64,000 nt of DNA from Thiomonas sp. FB-Cd (GTDB lineage: Bacteria; Pseudomonadota; Gammaproteobacteria; Burkholderiales; Burkholderiaceae_C), in contig NZ_JPOE01000002.1 of the NCBI RefSeq assembly GCF_000733775.1, forward strand, positions 1,612,001-1,676,000, in the 5' to 3' direction. Below the pieces are notes generated by a model. That model worked only from the letters and a program-made list of their open reading frames with translations. It was not told where the DNA came from and did not search any database. Below are positions 9,030 to 18,422 of this stretch, in pieces. The translations under genes and the position numbers were made by a program. The first letter of the stretch is position 1; every line of letters starts with the position of its first letter.

Positions 9030-11084
9030 TCAGCTCGCCTTGAAGCCTTCCCGCTGCGCCTTTGTTTCGACCGCTACCAGCTTCTGACACTCGAAGGACT
9101 GAGGAAGCCTCGACGGGATCAAGGCGGCCTGACGCAACAACTTCTGCTCTGACGGCGTCAAAACGAGCGCTGAGTTGTCCCAGGCGAGCAATGCCTTCCA
9201 ATAAGTGCCCCCCTTCTCGACGACGTATGTCTGTGCCTCAATATCGTTCATCATTCGCTGGTCCTTGCGGGCGGAACGCCGTTCGGACGCGGCTTCCTCG
9301 CGGCTCTCCAGTACTGCATCGAGCCTCGCCAACTCTCCGAGCTGGACATGCTTGCGCATGTCCTCCCAGCACCGTTCGCGCTTCGCCCATTCGGTGACAT
9401 TGACGACATTGTTTGCGGCCGATGCGGCAATCAATCGATCCTGCACTCGCCGCGCGCCCGCCACCAGAAACTCAAACAACTCCGCCGGCAAAGACTGCAT
9501 GCGCCAGATCTTCTGCAGATCGAGTGCGCGCCCCACTTCGTGCAATCGATCTTGGAGCAATGCCAGGGTGTACGTCACAGTCTGTGCGCGGTACCCCTGC
9601 GCGTACCAGTCTGCCCGGCGTACCCCTTGCTCAAGCTGCCGGAAGAGTATGAGCTTCGAAACGGCATTCTGAAACCAAGTGTCGCCGAACTCCAAACCGT
9701 CGTCCTTCCAGCTATCGGCAACCCATTCGGCAAACCTCGCGAAGTTTTTCTGCGCCCCGGAGCTGACCACATGGGGAAATCGCCGGAACGTCATCTCGGC
9801 CTTTGCCAGATCGGTCTTCTCGATCAGTTGCTTCCTGGGATTCTGATGGTCGAATTCCCTCTTCTTCGCGGGTGTCATGTAGAGCGTGGCATTCGCGTAC
9901 TGTCCGCGAGCCCTCTCGTAGTACCAGTGTGTCTGCGCCTGCGATCCCCCGACAGCCGGGGCCCACATGCGCCGCGAGATCTTCTCGACGCGCACATGGA
10001 AAGGATGGTTCGAGAAGAAGTCTGCCGCGCTGACCTTGTTCTGGCTGTTGGCGTACTCCGCAATGCGGGGGACCACAGCGACTACATCGTCGGGCCGCAC
10101 CACGGAGAGTTTCATCTGGACCTTGACACTGTCTAGATTCCTACCCCCCTCCTTTCTCAGGACGTTGTAGATGGACGCGGTGGTCTGTCCGCCATTGACG
10201 ATTTGGAGATGTCGGACGGATTGCAACATGAGGGCGCTTCCATCGGCTTCGAGCCGCGCCTCCGCCGCGGTCGCGGAGATGCCGTTGTTGTAGGCAAAGA
10301 ACATCCCCGGCTCCTCAAGGATTGTTCGTCTGATTCCCTTGTTCACCGAACCCTTCGCTTGGAGAAAGGTTCGCACGTTCTGCTCAAGCAGCCTCGCACC
10401 GTAGCGCTCGTAGATCGAGGCAAGCCAGGTAGCGGGAATAACGGCAAGGTATGAATCCACGCTCCCTGAACCGCCGGAAGGCAGGCACGGCAGCGGCTCC
10501 GAGAACATCTCTACGAAATCGATCCGGATCTCCTCCGGTTCCTCGTCCGTGAGCAGCCGCGAGATTGCACGCAGATCCCAGACTTGGTACGACCACTCGC
10601 GCCCGTCCTCCGTCTTCGAGGGAAGCTCCTTGATGGCGGACGACAGTACGGCGTCGCTGAGGAGGTTAATGCGCACTCTTGTGATTGCGGGCGCCCGCTG
10701 TGCAAGATCCCTGGCCAACCCCCATGCCGGGTGCGTGACCTCGATCTCGGCAGCAAACTTGGGAGTGAGGGCGCTGTCGAAGAATGTCTTGGCACGCCGT
10801 GTAATGGTTTCGATATCTGTGCGCGTCAATGAACTTGGCCCGGGCATGCTTCGGTAGTCAGCGACGAAAAGGTCACACGTCGCCTCGTCTTCGGCGAATC
10901 CGTAACCGTCGATTCGCATTCCGCGCTGCTGGAAGAAGCAGGGAACGAACTCGGCAACGGCCCCTTCATCCTCGAGTGCCTCGCAGACAATGGCAGCGAA
11001 CGCTGCCTCGGAGAAATCTCTCGAGACATCAGCTCGCGCACCGACCGCCTGAGCGAGATTCTCAAGGAGACCCGAATCATCCAT
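9030..11084 (-). CDS. AIPR-family protein (abortive infection phage resistance domain)
   Basis: This 684-residue protein contains the AIPR core: IYERYGARLLEQNVRTFL, VNKGIRRTILEEPGMFFAYN, NNGISATAAEA and VNGGQTTASIYN, at about residues 230-320. The family takes its name from phage abortive-infection proteins and often occurs in restriction-type operons. It is probably a nuclease or effector, but its biochemical activity is not established. The start overlaps the end of the PD-(D/E)XK gene by 8 bases, which implies translational coupling. The C-terminal 200 residues are charged and helical and match no domain I know. Confidence 0.88.
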   Translation of the reverse strand: MDDSGLLENLAQAVGARADVSRDFSEAAFAAIVCEALEDEGAVAEFVPCFFQQRGMRIDGYGFAEDEATCDLFVADYRSMPGPSSLTRTDIETITRRAKTFFDSALTPKFAAEIEVTHPAWGLARDLAQRAPAITRVRINLLSDAVLSSAIKELPSKTEDGREWSYQVWDLRAISRLLTDEEPEEIRIDFVEMFSEPLPCLPSGGSGSVDSYLAVIPATWLASIYERYGARLLEQNVRTFLQAKGSVNKGIRRTILEEPGMFFAYNNGISATAAEARLEADGSALMLQSVRHLQIVNGGQTTASIYNVLRKEGGRNLDSVKVQMKLSVVRPDDVVAVVPRIAEYANSQNKVSAADFFSNHPFHVRVEKISRRMWAPAVGGSQAQTHWYYERARGQYANATLYMTPAKKREFDHQNPRKQLIEKTDLAKAEMTFRRFPHVVSSGAQKNFARFAEWVADSWKDDGLEFGDTWFQNAVSKLILFRQLEQGVRRADWYAQGYRAQTVTYTLALLQDRLHEVGRALDLQKIWRMQSLPAELFEFLVAGARRVQDRLIAASAANNVVNVTEWAKRERCWEDMRKHVQLGELARLDAVLESREEAASERRSARKDQRMMNDIEAQTYVVEKGGTYWKALLAWDNSALVLTPSEQKLLRQAALIPSRLPQSFECQKLVAVETKAQREGFKAS

Positions 11085-12039
11085 GTAATTCCTCCATGAC
11101 GGCTGCCCAGTTCACCGTGGTCTTATAGGTTCCACATGCGTTGAGGGCAATCGAGTAGGTGACGTCCTGCAGGCCGGCGACGATGGCGGTCCGAGACAGT
11201 AGAGGGAAGCCGTGGGTCACGGCGTAGTGTGTGCTTCCGACCGCGTCGTAGCGGTGGTCCTCGTACTCGGGAAGCGGCAGGTAGTTGACCTGCGCAAGTC
11301 GCTCATCCAAGAGTGCTTCGAGTGTCGGATCTCCGCCGAGCCGAAGCCGCACATCCGCGATCAGTGCCGGCAGTGAGGCACTGGCGTCCTGTACTTGGGC
11401 CAGGCGTGTCACCACGAGAGTCATGGGGCTCTCGGGCTCTGCCCAAAGCTGCTCGGGCGAGGAAATTCGGACCTTGTCCGAGCTGCCGACGAGATGTGCC
11501 TTGATCTCGAACAGCCATCGCCCGACAGTAAAATCTTGGGGAGCGCCATCAGGGCCTTTCCAGAATCGGAGACCCCTTAGCCCGAAACGCCCCATGAGCT
11601 CGTCTCTGAGAAAGACCAGCTCGGCAAACAATCCGCGAATCTCCCGATCATCGAGAAGCTTGGCGCCGCCGCGCATCAAGAGTCGCTGCCAGCGCGCAAG
11701 CCTGACGGCAAGGGCATCGAGTGCCTCGGCATCAGACGCGCTGCGCTTCGCGATTTCGATCAGATCCCGACACAAGGTCGCGAATATCTCCCAGTCGCCT
11801 GTGTTGCACAGCACTAGCTGCAAGGCACCCTTCTCAGCGCTCCAGAATGTTTCGATTCCTCGTAGACTGGGCAGATCCGGATCGGCGCCGGCGCAATCCG
11901 GCAAGGCGAAGAGGAATGTGTAGTTTCCGTCGGGCCGCCTAGCCCAGAACATATCGATCCGGCTTCCCGGCTCGGCTCGCAGGGCTGCCAAGTCGCCGTG
12001 TGCCCCCGCGGGCAGACGCCCCCAAGGATTCTCAGTCAT
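11077..12039 (-). CDS. PD-(D/E)XK-motif protein (DUF4420-like), putative restriction nuclease subunit
   Basis: The 320-residue protein matches the DUF4420-type putative PD-(D/E)XK family. Visible hallmarks are LFAELVFLRDEL followed by APQDFTVGRWLFEIKAH, where Asp, Glu and Lys give the D...ExK nuclease signature at about residues 165-180. It is probably the DNA-cleaving subunit of the methyltransferase/Z1/MORC-type system. It overlaps the Z1 gene upstream and the AIPR gene downstream by 8 bases each, so the operon is tightly coupled. Catalytic activity is inferred from the motif only. Confidence 0.85.
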   Translation of the reverse strand: MTENPWGRLPAGAHGDLAALRAEPGSRIDMFWARRPDGNYTFLFALPDCAGADPDLPSLRGIETFWSAEKGALQLVLCNTGDWEIFATLCRDLIEIAKRSASDAEALDALAVRLARWQRLLMRGGAKLLDDREIRGLFAELVFLRDELMGRFGLRGLRFWKGPDGAPQDFTVGRWLFEIKAHLVGSSDKVRISSPEQLWAEPESPMTLVVTRLAQVQDASASLPALIADVRLRLGGDPTLEALLDERLAQVNYLPLPEYEDHRYDAVGSTHYAVTHGFPLLSRTAIVAGLQDVTYSIALNACGTYKTTVNWAAVMEELHG

Positions 12040-14740
12040 CGAACGCCTCCAAGTCTTCGGTGTCGTCCTCCAATTCCTCTTCGAAGTTGGACCGCCACCA
12101 AGTGGTATTCACAATGTATTCGACTGTTCTCTCCTGGGCTCCGGCCGGCGGGAAGCTCATGCCCCAAGCGACCATGTCCTCACACACGCGCGCCTTCTTG
12201 CCGTCCTCCGGTTTCATCTCCTCCACGTGCAGCAGCCGAAGCATCAGAAGCGGCTTCGACCGACGCTGTCGATAGACCCGATCCGGAATGCTCTTACCCT
12301 CATTACTCGAGCTACTGCGAAATTCTTCCTCGGCCGATCGGATTTCGTCTCCCATCATGCCCTCCTTCTCGTCACCAGGCGCGGCAATGCGTGCTGATCG
12401 CCCGGAGACACTGATATAGCCGCCACGATCGTCAAACGTACCGCCCCGAAGTTGCCTGAAGATGCGCACGCCACCAACCGTCTGTTCACCGGCGTCAGAG
12501 TGGGCTGTCCTTCGCCCGTACAGGCACACGTCCCATTGTTGAAGCCGCTCCGGATTTGCCTCGATATAGCTGAGCACAGGATCCGACTGGGTCTCCAGCG
12601 AAATCTCGTCGTGATTCCGAAATGCCTTCACGAAATCCCTGACTCGCTCGACCGCAACCTTTCGCCAGAGCTTGTTGCCCGACCCATTCTCGGAAACGTG
12701 GGGACGGTCGGCCTCAAGCTGCGCCACCAGTCGATCAAGAGCCCTGAAGTTTTCCTCTTGAGAATCGGTGCGGAGCTGGGTCGTCTCGATCGAGCGCCCC
12801 CCGAGGGCGACCGCGTGTGGCACCTTCCGACCCGAGCGCATCTTATTGCGCGCGGTGACAATAAGCGCGCTGGGATGCGAACGCACGCGCAAGCCGAAAT
12901 CCTCCGGCCGCTTGTGCAGGCGTTCCATCCGCTTGAATTCGAATCGCAACTCCTCTATGGCCTCCGAGATGTGCGCATACCAGCTTTCTGCAGCGGGAGT
13001 CATGTAGATCCGGCAAAGGTCGGCATAGCCGTCCCTGTAGCCGAACCATCGCCCCATCTGGAGCAGCGTGTCATACATCATCGAGTTTCGAAGGAAGTAG
13101 CTGACGCTCAGCCCCTCCAGCGTGAAGCCGCGTGAGAGGGCCAAGCCGCCCACCGCGATGACGTGCAGGCCCGTGTCCTTGTATCGCCGGTAGTCGAGGA
13201 CGTCCGAGGATTTGCTATTGATCTTCCTGACCTCGATCGGTCCGACAACCTTCGGAAGTTGAGCCAGCACCTCCTCCCAGTCCTCCTCCAGGTCGTTCAG
13301 GCGCGTGTTCCAGACCTGCTTCAACCTTGCAATCTCCGGATCCTTGACCGCTTCCGGTTCAGGCAGGGCGCCATGGCCGATGCATGCGTTGCGTATGGTG
13401 TTGAGCTGGTCGTTGACCAAGCCGGTTACACGGGTCTGGACATCGTTGAAGCGCGACACATTGATCAGCATGGACGAATGATTCGTGCCCTGACCACGGA
13501 TGGCACGAACCGCGCGGCCCAGCACATAGACACGAATGGCCTCCTCGAGGCTCGGAGGCAGGCGCCTCGGATCGAGTGTGATCTTGTGACGCTCGGGCAG
13601 GATGTCCTCATGGTCCTCGACGTAGCACAGGCAGCCGTGCAGCCTCCCGTCCTCGGGAAAGATGCTGGACGGGCCGACATAGTTCGTCGGCGCATCCAGA
13701 GCCACGATGAAGTCTCGGGGAAAAAGGTCCTCTCGCTTGAGGCTGTCGGTCGCATCCGGATCGATGAAGATATTTGCAAACGGAGTGGCGGTGTACCCCA
13801 GGTAGACATTGCGATCGAACAGATCCAGAAGCGCCCGGATCAGGGCGTTGATCCGCTTCGGCGCCCCCGGGTCAAGCGAGGTGTTCACCGAGGCGTTGTC
13901 GGCCTCGTCGTCGATGAGCAGCATGGGCATGGCAGAGATCTTTGCGCCATCGCCCTCGAAACTCTTGGTCTTCAACCACTCGATCAGGTTCTTGAGCACG
14001 CTGGCGTTCTTCTTCATGACCAGCACGAGCGGCTCTGAAAGGGATTGCAGTGGCACTGCGAGGTTGACGTAGGCTGAACGAAAATCAACATCGCGACTGG
14101 TGAGGGTCAACGGCCGGCGCTGCAGACCTGCCAGGCCGACTCCGACCCGCGCTTCATGTGCGCGTGTAGCCTCGGAACTCACTCCGATGAATCCCTCCTC
14201 GATTCGCTCCTGGGTCTGCGCCCTGAGATCCTCCTGCGTGCCGGTCAGGACGACGACGAACCTGTAGCCGTAGTCCGAGGCCTTGCATATCACGCCGGAG
14301 TAGTTCGCCGTCTTGCCGGACTGAACGTGACCGACGACCAAGCCACGTCGCTTCCAATTCCCCCCCTTCAGAGGATTCTCGAGTAGGCCGACGATCTTGT
14401 CGGTGTCCTTGTCCATAACACCGAGGACGGAAGGAGGGAATCCTCTTCCACCGAGCCAGTTCCTGTACCGCGGGTAGTAGAAGTGGGGTGCGTCCGCTCG
14501 ACGACCGGGAAGCCATTCCTCGAACTTGAGTTGCACAGCCGCTGCGTCTTCCATGCGGATATACAACTGGGCCTCGATGCGGCGCGCCGCGTCCTCCAGC
14601 ATTTCTTCGGTGACCTCCGCCTTCAGCGTGGCATCAAGCCCGAGCAGCGTCGTCAACGTCAGCCGCACCAACGCCGGCGTTCTTTCCGGCATCGCACCCA
14701 GCAAGTTGACGGCGTTGTTCTCAACATCGGTCAGTCTCAT
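12032..14740 (-). CDS. Z1-domain protein, superfamily 2 helicase/endonuclease-like
   Basis: The 902-residue protein has a Walker A-like VGHVQSGKTANYSG at about residue 140, LLIDDEADNASVNT as motif II at about 270, and the Z1 domain with VIAVGGLALSRGFTLEGLSV and YFLRNSMMYDTLLQMGRWFG at about 530-580. Z1 proteins are helicase-like ATPases associated with restriction-modification operons. Here it would be the motor that couples recognition to cleavage by the PD-(D/E)XK partner. It overlaps the ATPase gene upstream by 4 bases and the PD-(D/E)XK gene downstream by 8 bases. Confidence 0.92.
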   Translation of the reverse strand: MRLTDVENNAVNLLGAMPERTPALVRLTLTTLLGLDATLKAEVTEEMLEDAARRIEAQLYIRMEDAAAVQLKFEEWLPGRRADAPHFYYPRYRNWLGGRGFPPSVLGVMDKDTDKIVGLLENPLKGGNWKRRGLVVGHVQSGKTANYSGVICKASDYGYRFVVVLTGTQEDLRAQTQERIEEGFIGVSSEATRAHEARVGVGLAGLQRRPLTLTSRDVDFRSAYVNLAVPLQSLSEPLVLVMKKNASVLKNLIEWLKTKSFEGDGAKISAMPMLLIDDEADNASVNTSLDPGAPKRINALIRALLDLFDRNVYLGYTATPFANIFIDPDATDSLKREDLFPRDFIVALDAPTNYVGPSSIFPEDGRLHGCLCYVEDHEDILPERHKITLDPRRLPPSLEEAIRVYVLGRAVRAIRGQGTNHSSMLINVSRFNDVQTRVTGLVNDQLNTIRNACIGHGALPEPEAVKDPEIARLKQVWNTRLNDLEEDWEEVLAQLPKVVGPIEVRKINSKSSDVLDYRRYKDTGLHVIAVGGLALSRGFTLEGLSVSYFLRNSMMYDTLLQMGRWFGYRDGYADLCRIYMTPAAESWYAHISEAIEELRFEFKRMERLHKRPEDFGLRVRSHPSALIVTARNKMRSGRKVPHAVALGGRSIETTQLRTDSQEENFRALDRLVAQLEADRPHVSENGSGNKLWRKVAVERVRDFVKAFRNHDEISLETQSDPVLSYIEANPERLQQWDVCLYGRRTAHSDAGEQTVGGVRIFRQLRGGTFDDRGGYISVSGRSARIAAPGDEKEGMMGDEIRSAEEEFRSSSSNEGKSIPDRVYRQRRSKPLLMLRLLHVEEMKPEDGKKARVCEDMVAWGMSFPPAGAQERTVEYIVNTTWWRSNFEEELEDDTEDLEAFDD

Positions 14741-16269
14741 TCCCGCGCATCCTCGGCAAGTCGCGAAATCAATTCATCCACCCGTGAAGGCCAACGTGCG
14801 AAGGGATCGACACTCAACAGCAGGGACCGCAATTGGTCCATCGGCAGTCCCCGATTCGCCATTGCAAGCATCCTTGCCAAGGAGAGAAGAAGTTCGCCGT
14901 CAGGCTCTTCCTCCCGTAGATCCTTCGGATTTCCCGCGTAGTCGCTGTAGAAACTCGCGGCCGGGAACGAGGCCCCGACCATCCGGAGGATGGCGTCAAG
15001 TCGCCCTCTGATCGACTCGTCTAGATCACCGCGCAAATCGCTGATCAATGGATGGTGGAGTTCGATCTCGTATTGGACCCGGTCGTTGAATACACGTCGC
15101 ACCCAGACAGAAATCACTTTGCGGTCGATGAGAGCCACTCCCCGCGTCGTGTATGGTCGCTTTGCGCCCCCTCTGATTCGCTCGAGGATCTGCTTCATGC
15201 GCTGGCGCACTACCTCGGGCGGGTAGGCGTGAGCCTTGCGCACGTCGATCCTCCACAGGTGGTCAAGGGTGTTCGGGATCTCGACCTTCACTCGCGCTAG
15301 TTTGGTCAGTTCCTCCTGCTTGGCCAACCGGAACCATGTCCCCCAGATGATCAGCCGCTGGTTGCGGTAGACGTAGAAGCCCTGATTTCTAAGATACCCC
15401 TCCGCACCGGCGAGTCGGGCGTACTCGGCGGGGCTGACATTTGAATGGTGGGGCAGGATGTACGGCTGGATGCGCACTTCTTCCCCATCCACGCTGACCC
15501 GCTCCGTATTCATGATCTGCGTGGAAGGAGAGCCAGTACCAAAGGGATCGAACGGGTCGACAGCTTGTCCGTTGATCCGGATGCGCAGGGCGCGACGACC
15601 CGACTCACCGGACAGGAATCGATGGAACACTAGCGCGAGGTGCTCCCGAACAACTGCCATCTGTTCATTCAGATGGACGGCACCCGAATCAGCACCCTTC
15701 CCGAGATCGAGCCGATCGACCTTCTGCCAGATGACTGCCGTGCCGCGTGTGCCGAGCTCACCCACGACGGGTAGGCTTGCCAAGTCGCCATCGCTAAGGC
15801 GCCTCAGACACCAGCGATCGGTGGAACTCACTAGATCGAGGTCCCATTGCGCGGCCGCCGACCGCCCGAGGATTCTGCTGAGAACAGTCAGCCGTCTGCA
15901 TTGCGAGAATGACGCTGTTTTCAGCCCGAGCCCAAAGCGCCCGAGGTCCGACCGCTTCCTTGCATCCCTAGGACTTCGGGCTCCGGCTCGCATGGCGTCC
16001 AGAAGCGTCGCCTCATCCATTCCCGCGCCGTCGTCGAGAATTGCCAGCCAAGCACCGGCCGCATCCCATCCAAAACGCACATCGATCTGCGAGGCTCCAG
16101 CGCTGATGCTGTTGTCCAAGATGTCGGCGACGGCTGACTCAAGCGAATAGCCAATATCTCTCATTGCCTCGATCAAGGAAGATGCGCGTGGCGGCAGATC
16201 CACTTCCGACTGATCCGCGGCGGCGGATATCACGTCGGCATCGGCAAATTCGGGTGGATCGTGTCTCAC
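14737..16269 (-). CDS. GHKL ATPase, MutL/MORC-like restriction-associated protein
   Basis: The 510-residue protein carries a Bergerat ATP fold: N box SAVADILDNSISAGASQI, G1 box AILDDGAGMDEATL, and G2 region GRFGLGLKTASFSQ. These prokaryotic MutL-like ATPases are the relatives of eukaryotic MORC proteins and are known in operons with Z1, restriction nucleases, Vsr and methyltransferases. The start is a GTG at 16269, preceded by a strong AGAAGG six bases upstream. It is the first gene of the five-gene minus-strand operon, so the promoter should lie in 16270-16400, though I could not pick clear -35/-10 boxes. Confidence 0.9.
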   Translation of the reverse strand: MRHDPPEFADADVISAAADQSEVDLPPRASSLIEAMRDIGYSLESAVADILDNSISAGASQIDVRFGWDAAGAWLAILDDGAGMDEATLLDAMRAGARSPRDARKRSDLGRFGLGLKTASFSQCRRLTVLSRILGRSAAAQWDLDLVSSTDRWCLRRLSDGDLASLPVVGELGTRGTAVIWQKVDRLDLGKGADSGAVHLNEQMAVVREHLALVFHRFLSGESGRRALRIRINGQAVDPFDPFGTGSPSTQIMNTERVSVDGEEVRIQPYILPHHSNVSPAEYARLAGAEGYLRNQGFYVYRNQRLIIWGTWFRLAKQEELTKLARVKVEIPNTLDHLWRIDVRKAHAYPPEVVRQRMKQILERIRGGAKRPYTTRGVALIDRKVISVWVRRVFNDRVQYEIELHHPLISDLRGDLDESIRGRLDAILRMVGASFPAASFYSDYAGNPKDLREEEPDGELLLSLARMLAMANRGLPMDQLRSLLLSVDPFARWPSRVDELISRLAEDARE

Positions 16270-16622
16270 GCTTTACCTTCTTTTCTTGTTGCGGCTTTCG
16301 GCTTACGTCGAGTAGTACGGAAAATCCGGACATAGACGCATGCGTGCCTAATTCTGTCACATATAGCGCAGCGCTCTTGTCGTCATAAACCCGCTGTCTG
16401 GAGAATCTTGCGTTTCCTGCAATCTGCCGTTTGCTCGCGCTCAGGGTTGTGGGGAATCACAATTGCTCAACGAAGCGAAGCACACGGCTGAACTTTGTCA
16501 GGCGACATGCAAAACAGACGCGCGGGTTGCCCTCGCCGGCGTTGGTTTGAGCAGGAAATTCTCGCATGCCGATTCCTCCGTGTCGGCCAAGCGTCGCATC
16601 AAGGGCTTGGCCTTCTCATCAA

Positions 16623-16745
16623 CGCCTCTCGCTTGATGTTGACGTGGCCGCAGCGTATGGGGTACACGACGCTTCGAACACATTCACCGCTTCCTCGGGT
16701 GCAACCGCCAATGGATTCGCGATCGGAATTCGGCATTCCTTCTGA
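16623..16745 (+). pseudogene. Possible porin C-terminus fragment
   Basis: The frame ending at the TGA at 16743-16745 reads DVDVAAAYGVHDASNTFTAS and finishes NGFAIGIRHSF. Alternating hydrophobic residues with a terminal Phe in a GIRHxF end are typical of the last beta strand of Burkholderiales Gram-negative porins. Upstream of about 16620 no porin-like sequence continues. The remnant is short, so the call is tentative. Confidence 0.4.
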
Positions 16746-16776
16746 CACCTGAAGGGCATTTCCATGCACACCCGGC

Positions 16777-16905
16777 ATGGAAATCCGTGCCGTGCTGGAG
16801 CTGCTTGGCTATTGCGACGTGAGCACCACAATCATCGATGCCCATGTGCTGAAGGTTGCTGCGGTAGGCAGCGCCAGTGCGCTGGATGGCGTGCCCTGGG
16901 TGTAG
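16777..16905 (+). pseudogene. Tyrosine integrase C-terminal relic (IntI-like)
   Basis: The frame reads MEIRAVLELLGYCDVSTTII, then DAHVLKVAAVGSASALDGVP, and stops at 16903-16905. This follows the end of integron-type integrases, where IRTVQELLGHSDVSTT is followed by YTHVLK. Here the catalytic His of the LGH box is Tyr, and the Thr-Tyr nucleophile segment reads DAHVLK, so the nucleophile Tyr is missing. It is dead. A minus-strand ORF over the same bases is an antisense shadow. Confidence 0.6.
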
Positions 16906-17137
16906 CGCGCGGCGCCTGCCCTTCGCACCATAATCAGCAGCTGCTGTCATGCCGTCGGCGTCCATGTCCGCGCCCTCGCCGGTGCGGATGACTTCGCCGC
17001 GTGACATGATTTCCTACTGGTCGGCCAGCGTTTCGGCGAAGCCGTCGTACCGTTCAATCAGCAGGATGTCCGTGTCGCTGCGCTGGGCGATTATGCGGAT
17101 GAAGCGCTCGATACCTTGATGATGGAGGACTTTGATG

Positions 17138-17437
17138 TCACCACCCCTCATCAAGCCTGATGCCGACCCCTTCGGCCACCCCGACCTGCGTTTGACCACG
17201 ATCGGGCGTCTGCCCATTGGATCTGGCATCTGGCTCAGGACTAGGGTCGCTCTGGGAATGGCTGCTCGCCGCGCCGCGCCTCGTAGGGTTCTCCGGCGCT
17301 TGCTCCACAGCTTGCTCCAGCGCCAGACGCATGGCAAATAGTGCCTTTCGCCGCGCGCTCAAACCCAACTCGGTGTACCGCGCGTACAGGGCGTCCTCGA
17401 CACCGATCGTCACGCTTTTCTTGCGCCCCATGGTCAC
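17138..17437 (-). CDS. Small partner of ParM-like protein, candidate DNA-binding adaptor (ParR-like)
   Basis: This 99-residue frame starts at a GTG immediately after the stop of the ParM-like gene, with CGGAG five bases upstream; an ATG two codons later is the alternative. The N-terminal half (GRKKSVTIGVEDALYARYTE) is basic then helical, and the C-terminal half is Pro- and Gly-rich. Small genes directly downstream of actin-like ATPases in plasmid partition operons usually encode the centromere-binding adaptor. That role is inferred from position, size and charge, not from a recognised domain. Confidence 0.55.
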   Translation of the reverse strand: MTMGRKKSVTIGVEDALYARYTELGLSARRKALFAMRLALEQAVEQAPENPTRRGAASSHSQSDPSPEPDARSNGQTPDRGQTQVGVAEGVGIRLDEGW

Positions 17438-18346
17438 TCAATCTCCGAGGCCCGCTGCGATCCGGGACAGACCATCCGCGACGGCGAAGCGTCCGCCCGG
17501 AGAGCGCACGTGCGCTGGCAGGACAGCTGGATCAAGAAGATCAGCTCCGCCACCGGAGAGCAGGAGCACCTCGATGTCCGGTTGAAGGGTCATCAGCCGT
17601 GCCAGGCCGGCCTGGATCACCTGAGTCAACGCAGCACGGGCTGCCGATGCCGCCTCCTGGACATGGACATGTTCCAGCCGATGATGGAGGATCCCTGTGG
17701 AGAGCGCTTGCTCCATGGTTTCAAATCTCACGGTGCCAAGCAGGCGCGGTCGCAACGCTGCCGAGAGATGGTCCACGGCCAGCCGCACACCTGGCAAGCT
17801 GATGAGCGATCCGGAAACCGGACGGCCCTTGACGCTGACGGCAAGATCCGTCGAATAGCGTCCGACGTCGATGATTGCGACGGCTTTCGAGGCCAGGCCA
17901 GGGTGCAGCGCCATGGCAGCCGTGAGCGCACCGGCCGGTTGGGCGACCACTCGGATGCTCGCCCCCGGCGCCGCTTCGCCAGCTTGCCGCGCAACCTGAT
18001 CACGCACGCGCGAGCCAGCCTCCGAGGGAACGCCGAGCACGATCCGGTCGAGCGGCTGGTTCGCATGATGCGCCTGTCGGAGCGCGGCGCGCAGGAGCAC
18101 CTCGTACTCGATGCTCAATTCGAACCCGGCATCGTTCGCCGGATGCACGCGGCCATGGATGATGGCCGCATGCCCGACAAACCAGTCGCGATCCCCGTGG
18201 CGGATCGTGTCCTGCCGCACCCTCTCGCGTTCAGCTGCGTCATCGATGCCAAGCGCCGGGCAGGCCACGGCGGGAAACACGGGCAGGTGACGCCCCGCGG
18301 CGGAGATCTTGACCCCGGAACGGCCAATGTCAATGCCGAGACTCAT
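17438..18346 (-). CDS. parM: ParM/StbA-like actin-family ATPase, plasmid segregation
   Basis: The 302-residue protein has the actin-fold nucleotide motifs: phosphate 1 LGIDIGRSGVKIS at residues 3-15, phosphate 2 AIIDVGRYSTDLAVS at about 160, and adenosine motif VLLLSGGGADLL at about 268. ParM-type proteins polymerise with ATP and push plasmid copies apart. AAAGGAG lies seven bases before the ATG. Five 7-bp quasi-repeats lie 31-65 bases upstream of the start, and a small candidate adaptor gene follows with no gap. This gives a complete-looking partition cassette. ParM is used as the generic family name; an StbA- or Alp-type assignment is equally possible. Confidence 0.82.
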   Translation of the reverse strand: MSLGIDIGRSGVKISAAGRHLPVFPAVACPALGIDDAAERERVRQDTIRHGDRDWFVGHAAIIHGRVHPANDAGFELSIEYEVLLRAALRQAHHANQPLDRIVLGVPSEAGSRVRDQVARQAGEAAPGASIRVVAQPAGALTAAMALHPGLASKAVAIIDVGRYSTDLAVSVKGRPVSGSLISLPGVRLAVDHLSAALRPRLLGTVRFETMEQALSTGILHHRLEHVHVQEAASAARAALTQVIQAGLARLMTLQPDIEVLLLSGGGADLLDPAVLPAHVRSPGGRFAVADGLSRIAAGLGD

Positions 18347-18376
18347 GTTGGAACTCCTTTCAAATATGCGATTTCA

Positions 18377-18411
18377 GGAAACTGGAAACTGGAATCCGGG
18401 AATTGGGTTCC
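18377..18411. repeat. Five 7-bp quasi-repeats upstream of parM
   Basis: The units read GGAAACT, GGAAACT, GGAATCC, GGGAATT and GGGTTCC without spacers. They lie between the recombinase gene and parM, where a ParMRC-type centromere and operator would sit. Function is inferred from position only. Confidence 0.5.
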
Positions 18412-18422
18412 ATGATCCGCAC

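Noticed and set aside
12452..14038. Long plus-strand frames over the Z1 gene
   Set aside because: Antisense to a gene with clear motifs; no ribosome sites or domains.
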